Source: Chitinivibrionia bacterium
Lineage (GTDB): Bacteria > Krumholzibacteriota > Krumholzibacteriia > WVZY01
Direction of reading: 5' to 3'
DNA length: 7,545 nucleotides
NCBI GenBank assembly: GCA_016208665.1
Contig: JACQXT010000099.1
Span: 1-7,545 of the forward strand
The notes under the pieces were generated by a model, which ran no database searches, was not told where the DNA came from, and saw only the letters and a list, made by a program, of their open reading frames with translations. This document shows, piece after piece, positions 1 through 5,709 of this stretch (position 1 is the first letter of the stretch; the number at the start of each line of letters is the position of its first letter). Position numbers and translations under genes: made by a program.

Positions 1-156
1 GTCGACGAAGATGTCGCCCAGCGCGAACGAGAATCTTCCGGCGCGCCCGGGGTCCGCCGCGAACAGGTCCTTCATGTGCGTCCGCCTCATGGTTTCGAAA
101 TGGGCGGAGAGTTTGGTCCAGCTTCGTGTCTTCGTGGGATCGATCGTATGCAGCAT
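1..156 (-). CDS. pgi: Glucose-6-phosphate isomerase, N-terminal part (cut by window edge)
   Basis: The minus strand from an ATG at 154-156 is open to the window edge and gives 52 residues. It starts MLHTIDPTKTRSWTKLSAHF and continues with MKDLFAADPGR and RFSFALGDIFVD. I recognise this as the N-terminus of bacterial glucose-6-phosphate isomerase, which typically reads M..INPTQT.AW..L..HF..M....DLFA.D..RF..FS...D..LD. The enzyme interconverts glucose-6-phosphate and fructose-6-phosphate in the cytoplasm (glycolysis and gluconeogenesis). The catalytic part lies outside the window. The start is supported by family alignment and by a GAGCGGA stretch just upstream. Only 9 bases separate it from the stop of the cytochrome gene before it, so it probably sits at the end of, or is read through from, the cytochrome operon. 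A functional link to electron transfer is not evident. Confidence 0.87.
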   Translation of the reverse strand, partial: MLHTIDPTKTRSWTKLSAHFETMRRTHMKDLFAADPGRAGRFSFALGDIFVD

Positions 157-165
157 ATTCCGCTC

Positions 166-1080
166 TCAGTCTTCGTACCACGACTCCGCGCCGTGGCAGG
201 ATGTATTGTTGAGGCCCGAGCACGAGCCGCTAAGGAACGTGCCTCCCTTGAGAATGGACACCGTCTTCACGCCGTCCGCGTGCAGCCCGAGATCCACGAT
301 CTGCATCGTCCGGCTGACCACGGAGGCGTGGCACTCGATGCAGTCGAAACCCTCCTCGCGAACGTGTTTGTCGTGCCGCCCCGTAAGCTTCGCGGGATCG
401 CCGCCCACGTCATGGCACGATCCGCAGCCGGCCTGATTCGCGCCCGCCCAGACGGGTTTGTTCGCCGCGTTGCCGCCGGTGAAATTGCCGTGGCAGTACG
501 TTCCCGAACAGGTCCGCGCGGAACGGCTCCACGCTGCGCCGCCGCCGTCCGCGATGCCGCTCCAGGTGATTTCGGCGATGTAGTCGAGCGGCTGTCCGCT
601 CGGGCGGCCCGGATCCAGATGGTTCGGGCTGAAGACGAATGTCGGAACGATATGGCACGCGCCGCAGGCCGCGGGGGCGCCCAGCGACGATGCTTCTAGA
701 TGGACCGTGTGCGCGCCGACGGCGAGAGACGTATCGGATGTTTCGCCGTCCAGGCCGTAGGGCGGGGCGCCGGTCATGTTGTCGAGGCCGCCGTGGCATT
801 CCACACAAGCATCGGTCCCGGCGCCGTGGCAATCCGCGCATGAAACGCCCGACGAGCCGCCGGATGCTTCGATGCCGTGGCAATGTTCGCATGCGGCCGT
901 GCCGTCCAATGAGACGAAGCGCCCGTGAAAGTCGGGCGACTCCGCGTCCATCCAGCTATCCGGATGCGCGCCGGGGAGCGTAACGGGGTCCCGCTCCGTG
1001 CTGCAGTTGTGCAAAGAGGCGGAAGCGATCAGCGCGGCCAGCATCGGAGTCCATTTGCGGAGTATATCTCGGCGCCGAAT
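166..1080 (-). CDS. Multiheme c-type cytochrome, putative outer-membrane lipoprotein (7-8 haem sites)
   Basis: Probable electron-transfer cytochrome, 304 residues if translation begins at an ATT at 1078-1080, or 292 from the ATG at 1042-1044. I prefer the ATT: it lies 6 bases after a perfect AGGAGGT, and it supplies a basic n-region (RRRDILRK) before the hydrophobic MLAALIASASLHNC. The latter resembles a lipoprotein signal with Cys26, though His-Asn before the Cys is an unusual lipobox. CxxCH haem sites are at residues 64-68, 81-85, 92-96, 139-143, 219-223 and 247-251. There is a CX4CH (CSGTYCH) at 191-197 and a possible CX7CH (CSGLNNTSCH) at 287-296. The 191-223 block (CX4CH, then W..G, then CGSCH) matches the Geobacter-type CxxxxCH...CxxCH domain (TIGR01904-like). 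Eight histidines lie outside the motifs in the mature part, enough for bis-His ligation of eight haems. It follows the 12-haem cytochrome and beta-barrel genes, so it is inferred to be the surface-side cytochrome of a porin-cytochrome conduit. Confidence 0.8.
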   Translation of the reverse strand: MRRRDILRKWTPMLAALIASASLHNCSTERDPVTLPGAHPDSWMDAESPDFHGRFVSLDGTAACEHCHGIEASGGSSGVSCADCHGAGTDACVECHGGLDNMTGAPPYGLDGETSDTSLAVGAHTVHLEASSLGAPAACGACHIVPTFVFSPNHLDPGRPSGQPLDYIAEITWSGIADGGGAAWSRSARTCSGTYCHGNFTGGNAANKPVWAGANQAGCGSCHDVGGDPAKLTGRHDKHVREEGFDCIECHASVVSRTMQIVDLGLHADGVKTVSILKGGTFLSGSCSGLNNTSCHGAESWYED

Positions 1081-1093
1081 GATATGACCTCCT
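1078..1093 (-). promoter_or_regulatory. Strong Shine-Dalgarno with apparent ATT start
   Basis: A full AGGAGGT (minus strand, 1087-1093) lies just after the TGA of the upstream cytochrome gene (1095-1097). Six bases after it comes ATT (1078-1080), in frame with the lipoprotein cytochrome. The nearest in-frame ATG (1042-1044) is 42 bases from this site and has no ribosome site of its own. The site therefore decides the start. It could be a genuine ATT initiator, as known for infC, or a misread ATG. Confidence 0.6.
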
Positions 1094-1094
1094 G

Positions 1095-2035
1095 TCAATC
1101 CTCGTCCTCGTGGCAGTAGCCGCAGAATCCCTGTCCCGGATTGCGCGTGTTCGTGTGGCACCGGAAACAGTAATAGCCGTCGTCGGTGTGCCACGGGCCG
1201 TGCGAGCCGAACAGGTCAAGATGAGGCGCATGAAAGCGCGGATTCGTGCCTCGCACGCCGTCGGCGTCCTCGTGGCATCCGCTCCGCGCGCACGTGGGAT
1301 CGCTCGATTCGTGGCACGCCTGGCACGCTTCGACGTCCCGCCGTGCCGCGCCGCCGTGGTCCGCGAGCCACTCGACGGTCGAGTGCAGCAGCGGAATCCG
1401 ATTTTCGCGCTCGTGGCAGGCATTGCAGAAGGATCCGGCTTCGTGGCAGCTCGCGCAGTCCATGCTCTTGCTCTTCGCATCCAGTGGGAGTCGTGCCGAT
1501 GGCGCCAGTCGCCGGGATGGATGTCCGTGAGCGCAAGGCGCTCGCCGTGGCAGAGCGCGCACGCGTTGCTCGTTGCGGCGCCGTCATGGCAGGTGAAACA
1601 GGCGCGCATGGTCGGCATGTATTCCGGGCGCGACGCCGTGCTCGAGGCGATGCCGCCGTGGCATCCGGCGCACTCAGCTCCGCGGGCCAGGTGGTTCTTG
1701 TGGCTGAAAAATATCGTTCGCTCCGGATGCGGCGAGGCCTGCGGCTCATCCGGATTCTTGTGGCACAGGGCGCACTTATCCGTGGCTTCGACTTCGTGGC
1801 AGCTTCCGCACGCATCCATGGCGGGGAAATTCCGGTCCTCCGCCGCACCGCTCTCGAGTATGGCCTCATGGCAATCCGTGCACGCGAGATCGGCGTGGTT
1901 CGCGTGCGCGAATACGATGCCGCTCTCCGGCGCCGTCAAACCCGCAGCGGGGAACCGCTCCGCGAGCAGGACGCCGGTTAAAACGCCCGTCGCGATGAGC
2001 ACCGCGCAGAATGCAATTGCCGCCGCACGCATCAT
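1095..2035 (-). CDS. Multiheme c-type cytochrome, about 12 haem sites, periplasmic (frameshifted)
   Basis: Starts at ATG 2033-2035, giving MMRAAAIAFCAVLIATG, with a hydrophobic segment at residues 5-25 acting as signal peptide or membrane anchor. The frame is broken near 1481-1490. Restoring one base gives a 313-residue protein. CxxCH sites lie at residues 52-56, 76-80, 88-92, 122-126, 146-150, 159-163, 194-198, 204-208, 238-242, 290-294 and 305-309, and a CX4CH (CARSGCH) at 249-255, making 12 candidate haems. The first half looks like two triheme cytochrome c7/c3-like units, each starting FxHxNH (residues 42-92 and 110-163). About 15 histidines outside the motifs could serve as distal ligands. 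The start overlaps the stop of the porin gene (ATGA), indicating translational coupling. From position in the operon it is inferred to be the periplasmic partner feeding electrons to the porin and lipoprotein cytochrome. In Geobacter the equivalent (OmaB) has about 8 haems, so this is larger. Without repair the product would lose haems 7-12. Confidence 0.82.
1481..1490 (-). other. Frameshift in the 12-haem cytochrome gene
   Basis: Haem-rich sequence runs in one frame down to WRHRHDSH and resumes in the -1 frame with LDAKSKSMDCASCHEAGSFC. One added base, for example a C making CACCTGG from CACTGG, joins both parts into a single smooth protein. Read without repair, the upstream frame turns into an arginine-rich sequence with no CxxCH. 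A one-base deletion or a base-calling error in the CCC run at 1486-1488 or its neighbours is the simplest cause. Confidence 0.75.
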
Positions 2036-2048
2036 GGCCCCTTTCTCC
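2032..2048 (-). promoter_or_regulatory. ATGA start/stop overlap with Shine-Dalgarno
   Basis: The cytochrome ATG (2033-2035) shares bases with the porin TGA (2032-2034). A GGAG at 2045-2048, followed by AAAGGGG, sits about 9 bases before the start, inside the porin's last codons. This is the classical layout for coupled translation and fixes the cytochrome start. Confidence 0.75.
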
Positions 2049-3300
2049 CGGCGTCCGGGCGCGACGCCGACGATGCCGGCGCATCTTTCATGGAAAAGTC
2101 CTTCGCGATCTGAAGGAACATCCTGCCGTCGTCCGTCATCACGGCGTTTCGGAGATACTGGACCTCTGTGCATATCGTGACCCCGTATCCCGGCCGCCAG
2201 CGCGCGCCCGCGCTTGCCGCGTACGAGTCCGAGCGTTCCCTCTGCTCGAGCTGCACGCGATAGCGGAAAAGGTTGGCGGACGCAAAACATTCCCACCGGT
2301 TGCCGAGCCTGAGATTCACGCGGCCGCTCACGCCGTCGTTGTCTCCCGCGTATCCTGTCTGATGAATCCACGAGATCGAATAGGCCGGAGCGCTCACTCC
2401 CAGTCCCGTCCGCCACGTGTCGTCGCCCGTCGTGAGGTCGGCCAGCACATGAGCCGTTACCGAAAGTTGGCGCCACACGCGGCGGCGCGCCTCGGCGCGC
2501 GCGATCCGGTATGGTTTGAAATCGATCAGCGTGAATATCGAATTGGCCGCCACCGACGGCTCGCGCCGGAGGTACTCGCCCGAAACGTACCATTTCCCCG
2601 GGCGGTAGACCGCGCGGGCGAGCATGTCCGCCATGCGCGCATCGGCGATGTTGTAGGCCGCGCGCCCGTACAGTTCCGCAGCGCCGATATACTGCGCCGC
2701 GTCGATTCCGACGAGATGGCGGCTCTCCTCGCCCTCGTGCCGCTTGAGCATCCAACTCGCGCCGAGGCTCGTCGACCGGACCGGCTTCGCGCGCAGGCGG
2801 GCGCCCGCCACGAGTTCGTCGCTCGCCGCGCGTATCTTATCGGGATCGTCGCTCGACACACGACTCCCTCCGAACACCTCGAGCCGAAGCATGTCGAGCG
2901 GGCGGTGTTGAATGCGCACGCCGTCCATGAGGGCGCTCCCGGCGCCCGTGTACACGAACTGCCTGCCGATCGAGAGGTCGGTTCGCGGCGGAATATTTTG
3001 CAGGCGGACGTACGCGTCGTAGACAAAAAGCGACGGATCGCCCGGCAACTCGTCCGCGAAATCCGTCGTCCAGCGAAGCGACGTGTGCAGCATGAGCGAT
3101 CGGCCGCCGAGCCCCTGCCAGGCGAGCATGTTTCCCTGGAAACGAAGATAGGGGCGAAGATGATCGTCGTTCGATCCCCGGTATGCGTAGAATTCGGATG
3201 AAATGCGGCCCGTGAACTCACTCGCGTGCGCGCGGGCGGAGATGCAGCACAGGCTTATAATAAGAATTGCAGGCAGAGATGTGTGCTTTAAGTGGATCAC
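2032..3300 (-). CDS. Outer-membrane beta-barrel, probable porin of a porin-cytochrome conduit
   Basis: A 422-residue protein from a GTG at 3298-3300. The start is chosen because AAAGGTG lies 6 bases before it and a signal peptide follows directly: MIHLKHTSLPAILIISLCC, with likely cleavage after AHA (residue 26). An upstream in-frame ATG at 3466-3468 would bury the signal inside the protein. The mature part is rich in alternating polar/hydrophobic stretches with aromatic ends, typical of beta-strands: EFYAYRGS (36-43), LRPYLRF (48-54), LMLHTSLRW (69-77), LFVYDAYVRL (91-100), WYVSGEYLRR (237-246), VNLRLGNRW (328-336), FLQIAKDFS (395-403). The segment SIGRQFVYTGAGSALMDG (110-127) is reminiscent of beta-barrels found beside multiheme cytochromes, though I cannot name a formal family. 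The last strand is followed by a 19-residue polar tail. Being first in an operon with two multiheme cytochromes, it is inferred to sheath the electron wire across the outer membrane, analogous to OmbB or MtrB. A general porin or uncharacterised OM protein is the alternative. Confidence 0.78.
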   Translation of the reverse strand: MIHLKHTSLPAILIISLCCISARAHASEFTGRISSEFYAYRGSNDDHLRPYLRFQGNMLAWQGLGGRSLMLHTSLRWTTDFADELPGDPSLFVYDAYVRLQNIPPRTDLSIGRQFVYTGAGSALMDGVRIQHRPLDMLRLEVFGGSRVSSDDPDKIRAASDELVAGARLRAKPVRSTSLGASWMLKRHEGEESRHLVGIDAAQYIGAAELYGRAAYNIADARMADMLARAVYRPGKWYVSGEYLRREPSVAANSIFTLIDFKPYRIARAEARRRVWRQLSVTAHVLADLTTGDDTWRTGLGVSAPAYSISWIHQTGYAGDNDGVSGRVNLRLGNRWECFASANLFRYRVQLEQRERSDSYAASAGARWRPGYGVTICTEVQYLRNAVMTDDGRMFLQIAKDFSMKDAPASSASRPDAGRKGP

Positions 3301-3313
3301 CGCAGGCACCTTT
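3298..3313 (-). promoter_or_regulatory. Ribosome site fixing the GTG start of the porin
   Basis: AAAGGTG (minus strand, 3307-3313) precedes GTG (3298-3300) by 6 bases. A second in-frame GTG 12 bases upstream lies inside the Shine-Dalgarno itself, so it is unlikely to be the start. Confidence 0.6.
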
Positions 3314-3334
3314 GTTCGTCTGATTTTTTCCGTT

Positions 3335-3354
3335 CTTCCGGCGCGAACCGGAAG
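3335..3354. repeat. Inverted repeat / leader hairpin before the porin gene
   Basis: CTTCCGG (3335-3341) pairs with CCGGAAG (3348-3354) around a 6-base loop: a perfect 7-bp stem. It would form near the 5' end of the porin leader RNA if the promoter at 3367-3396 is correct. No T-tract follows the stem on either strand, so it is not an intrinsic terminator. It may stabilise the transcript or be a regulator site. Confidence 0.55.
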
Positions 3355-3366
3355 GGAAGTATTCCC
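3354..3366. repeat. Dyad GGGAAGTATTCCC at the predicted transcription start
   Basis: GGGAA and TTCCC flank a 3-base centre, making a 13-bp dyad. It is centred on the transcription start predicted from the promoter at 3367-3396, a common place for a repressor operator. The binding protein is unknown and chance occurrence is possible for a dyad this short. Confidence 0.35.
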
Positions 3367-3396
3367 ATGGTACCTGCCGGGCGGCTTTTCAGTCAA
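3367..3396 (-). promoter_or_regulatory. Candidate sigma70-type promoter of the porin-cytochrome operon
   Basis: On the minus strand TTGACT (3391-3396, 5 of 6 to the -35 consensus) is followed after 18 bases by TACCAT (3367-3372, 4 of 6 to the -10). Transcription would begin near 3360 and leave a leader of about 60 bases before the porin GTG. The local AT-rich patch at 3390-3410 in a GC-rich background fits a promoter zone. The -10 match is weak and untested. Confidence 0.4.
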
Positions 3397-3404
3397 ATAT
3401 ATAA

Positions 3405-3560
3405 AGAGAATCGCCGGATTTCTCCGCAGGCACGCAAGCCGCCGGCGCATCGATATCATCAACCGCACGGCACCGCGTCTGGTACGTCAAGCCCGACGGG
3501 ACGGGGGACGCTCCGACCATTCAGGCCGGCGTCCATCTTGCCGATGACGGAGACGAGGTC
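3405..3560 (+). other. In-frame N-terminal extension of the beta-helix gene lacking a start codon
   Basis: Upstream of the first usable start (GTG at 3561) the same frame stays open back to a TAA at 3402-3404. From 3480 it encodes WYVKPDGTGDAPTIQAGV, then a short stretch ending in GDEVVLADG. This is the standard opening of secreted parallel beta-helix proteins ([WY]YV.PDGTGD.PTIQAA...ADGD.V.LADG.Y.G), so it belongs to the protein. The preceding 25 codons (3405-3479) end in a signal-peptide-tail-like AAGASISSTA but contain no ATG, GTG or TTG and no hydrophobic core. No signal peptide appears in the other two frames of 3300-3480 either. A lost or misassembled 5' end, an indel, or an unusual start such as ATA at 3453 are the options. 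Confidence 0.7.
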
Positions 3561-5696
3561 GTGCTCGCCGACGGGATCTACATGGGCGAAGGCAACCGGG
3601 ACATCGATTACCGCGGGAAAGCGATTACCGTGCGCTCAGAAAGCGGCGATCCGGCTTCGTGCGTCATCGACTGCTCCGACGACTCTCTCCATGTTCACAT
3701 CGGTTTCTATTTTCATTCGAACGAGGGCGCCGCATCCGTGCTTCGGGGAGTCACGGTGCGGCGTTTCAAGATGGGCGACGGGATCCTGTGCAAGCACTCC
3801 TCGCCGACGATCGCCATGTGCGTTTTTGCGGAAAACCGGTTCCGTTCGGGTGTGGGCCTCTTCTATGCCAACCCGTCCATCGTCGATTGCCTGTTCGACC
3901 GCAACAATTACGGCTTGCTCTGCCAGGAGTCATCTCCGGCGGTCACGGGATGCACGTTTACGGGGCATTCGAATTACAGCTTGTCGCTCTATTACGGCGG
4001 CCCGAATCCCGGCCCGAGAATCGAACGCTGCACCTTTAAAGGCAACTCGGGAGAATGGGACAGCATCATATGGACGCGGAGCGCCATGCCGCTCTTCAAG
4101 AATTGCGTCTTCGCCGATAACACGATAGACGTCCTCGAAGTGATCCGGGACAACGTTGTGATCGAAGGCTGCACGTTCGAAGGCAATCGGGGGTACTCCG
4201 GCACGGGCGTGAACCTCTACAACTCGATCGGCGCCGTCATCCGCTGCACGTTCACGGGAAACACGGCGAGCGGCCGCGGCGGCGCCATGTCCGTTGCGGA
4301 ATCGGATTGCACGGTGGATAGCTGCACGTTCGCGGGGAACACCGCGCGTCTCGGCGGCGCGATTTCGCATTTCGGAATGGCCGGCGACCTGGTCGTGAGG
4401 AACTCGGTGTTTTTTGGAAACGAAGCCGCCGAAGACGGCTCGTGCATCTTCAGCGAGGGCCGCGACACGTACTTCTCCTTGTCCCTCGAGCTCAGCGGCA
4501 ACACGATGGCCGGGAACTCTGTCGGCGGCGCCGCCGAGGCTGCCACGGCCGGGGGCAGCGCAGCTGACGGCGATGGCGCGGCTTTCAGAAGCGCAGCAAG
4601 CACCGGCGGCGCGATCGGGTTCGGCGTCGGGAGGTTCGATGTCGGTCTCGATCGTTCGATCATCGCCCTCAATTCTCCGGGGTGCGCGATGAACGGCGGC
4701 GCCTCGGCCGTCGACGCGGTTGTCTCATGCTGCGATATATTCGGGAACGCGGGCGGCGACTGGACCGGCTCCCTGGAAGGCAAGTCGGGCGGCAATGGAA
4801 ATATCTCCGCCGACCCTTTGTTTTGCGACCTCGAAGGGGGAGTGCTCACGCTCTGCGATACGTCCCCGTGCCTCCCCGGCAATCACGGCTCGGCCGCCGA
4901 ATGCGGCCTCATGGGCGCTCTTGGTCTCGGATGCGAGATGTATGCCCTCTCACTCGACATTCTTCCCGGCTCCTGCCCGAATCCATTCAACATGGAATGG
5001 TTCGGCGATGTGGATGACGGAAACGGGAACGAAACTAACAGCGGCGTCCTCCCCGCCGCGATCGCCGGAGGCGCGAACTTCGATGTTTCCGCCATCGATA
5101 TCTCGAGCATTCGCCTCGAAGGCATTGAGCCCCTGCGCGCGGGCATGGAAGACGTGACGCAGCCCGCTCCGCGCGGCGAGTGCGCATGTCCCGGCGGAGT
5201 GCCTGGCGAAGAGTCCGGCGGGAGCCCCGACGGGCACATGGACCTCACGCTCAAATTCAGCCGCGGGAAACTCGCGCTCGCCATAGGCGAGACGAGCCCC
5301 GGCGATGAAATCGTGCTGGAGCTCACCGGCGCGCTCAATGACGGGACGAAGTTCGTGGCGCACGATTGCGTGCGCATTCCCGGCGGCCGGGGTGGCTCCG
5401 GCCGCGAAGACGCCCCGCCCGCCGTACGTCTGGGTGCCGCATCGCCCAATCCTTTCAATCCCGCTGCGACTATCCCGTTCTCGTTGCCGTCGGAGATGCA
5501 CGCGACGCTCTCGGTCTTTAATACGGAAGGGAAGCTCGTAGCGACGCTCGTGGATGAGACGCTCGAAATGGGTGCGCACACGGCCGTGTGGAACGGCGCC
5601 GACTCGAGCGGCAATCCCGTCGCTTCGGGTGTGTATTACTACCGCTTGCGGGCCGGAGCATCCGTACTGACCGAAAAAATGACGTTGCTGAAATGA
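3561..5696 (+). CDS. Secreted right-handed parallel beta-helix protein with C-terminal FlgD-Ig-like sorting module
   Basis: 711 residues from the first usable start, a GTG, but homologous sequence continues upstream (see 3405-3560), so the true N-terminus is longer. Residues 1 to about 420 form a parallel beta-helix with a recurrent C-[TV]-F-x-G/D-N motif, for example CTFTGH (131-136), CTFKGN, CVFADN, CTFEGN, CTFTGN and CTFAGN (255-260). Some repeats are followed by GGAM/GGAI, as in polymorphic outer-membrane proteins. An Ala/Gly-rich low-complexity insert lies near 323-353. Residues about 463-605 form a second domain opening LDILPGSCPNPFN and ending DGTKFVAHDCVRI, seen in multi-domain secreted proteins of uncultured phyla. 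Residues 623-711 are a FlgD-Ig-like module (ASPNPFNPAATIPFSLP, AVWNGADSSGNPVASG, VYYYRL, EKMTLLK), resembling type IX-type C-terminal sorting domains. It is probably a surface or secreted, possibly carbohydrate-binding or adhesive protein. No catalytic residues can be assigned. It is divergent from the porin operon. Confidence 0.88.
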   Translation: MLADGIYMGEGNRDIDYRGKAITVRSESGDPASCVIDCSDDSLHVHIGFYFHSNEGAASVLRGVTVRRFKMGDGILCKHSSPTIAMCVFAENRFRSGVGLFYANPSIVDCLFDRNNYGLLCQESSPAVTGCTFTGHSNYSLSLYYGGPNPGPRIERCTFKGNSGEWDSIIWTRSAMPLFKNCVFADNTIDVLEVIRDNVVIEGCTFEGNRGYSGTGVNLYNSIGAVIRCTFTGNTASGRGGAMSVAESDCTVDSCTFAGNTARLGGAISHFGMAGDLVVRNSVFFGNEAAEDGSCIFSEGRDTYFSLSLELSGNTMAGNSVGGAAEAATAGGSAADGDGAAFRSAASTGGAIGFGVGRFDVGLDRSIIALNSPGCAMNGGASAVDAVVSCCDIFGNAGGDWTGSLEGKSGGNGNISADPLFCDLEGGVLTLCDTSPCLPGNHGSAAECGLMGALGLGCEMYALSLDILPGSCPNPFNMEWFGDVDDGNGNETNSGVLPAAIAGGANFDVSAIDISSIRLEGIEPLRAGMEDVTQPAPRGECACPGGVPGEESGGSPDGHMDLTLKFSRGKLALAIGETSPGDEIVLELTGALNDGTKFVAHDCVRIPGGRGGSGREDAPPAVRLGAASPNPFNPAATIPFSLPSEMHATLSVFNTEGKLVATLVDETLEMGAHTAVWNGADSSGNPVASGVYYYRLRAGASVLTEKMTLLK

Positions 5697-5709
5697 GCGA
5701 AACACCCCG

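Noticed and set aside
300..1900. Recurring plus-strand word cgtggca as a DNA repeat or CRISPR-like array
   Set aside because: It is the complement of TGCCAC, the Cys-His codons of the CxxCH motifs, with irregular spacing and no conserved repeat unit.
956..2755. Long 599-residue open frame on the minus strand
   Set aside because: Only its middle (from the ATG at 2035 to about 1490) is real cytochrome. The front is antiframe of the porin gene and the tail is the out-of-frame, arginine-rich part after the frameshift.
76..3201. Several long plus-strand open frames over the cytochrome and porin genes
   Set aside because: They are arginine/alanine-rich shadows typical of the antisense of GC-rich genes and carry no recognisable motifs, while the minus strand has haem motifs and signal peptides.
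3335..3354. Hairpin as an intrinsic terminator
   Set aside because: No T-tract follows the stem on either strand; the T6 run at 3324-3329 becomes an A-run on the strand where it would have to follow the stem.
3301..3468. Upstream ATG at 3466-3468 as start of the porin
   Set aside because: It would put 56 basic residues before a perfect signal peptide. The GTG at 3298-3300 has a Shine-Dalgarno and gives the signal peptide at the N-terminus.
5697..5709. Bidirectional terminator between the converging genes
   Set aside because: Only 13 bases lie between the stops and I find no clear stem followed by T residues there.
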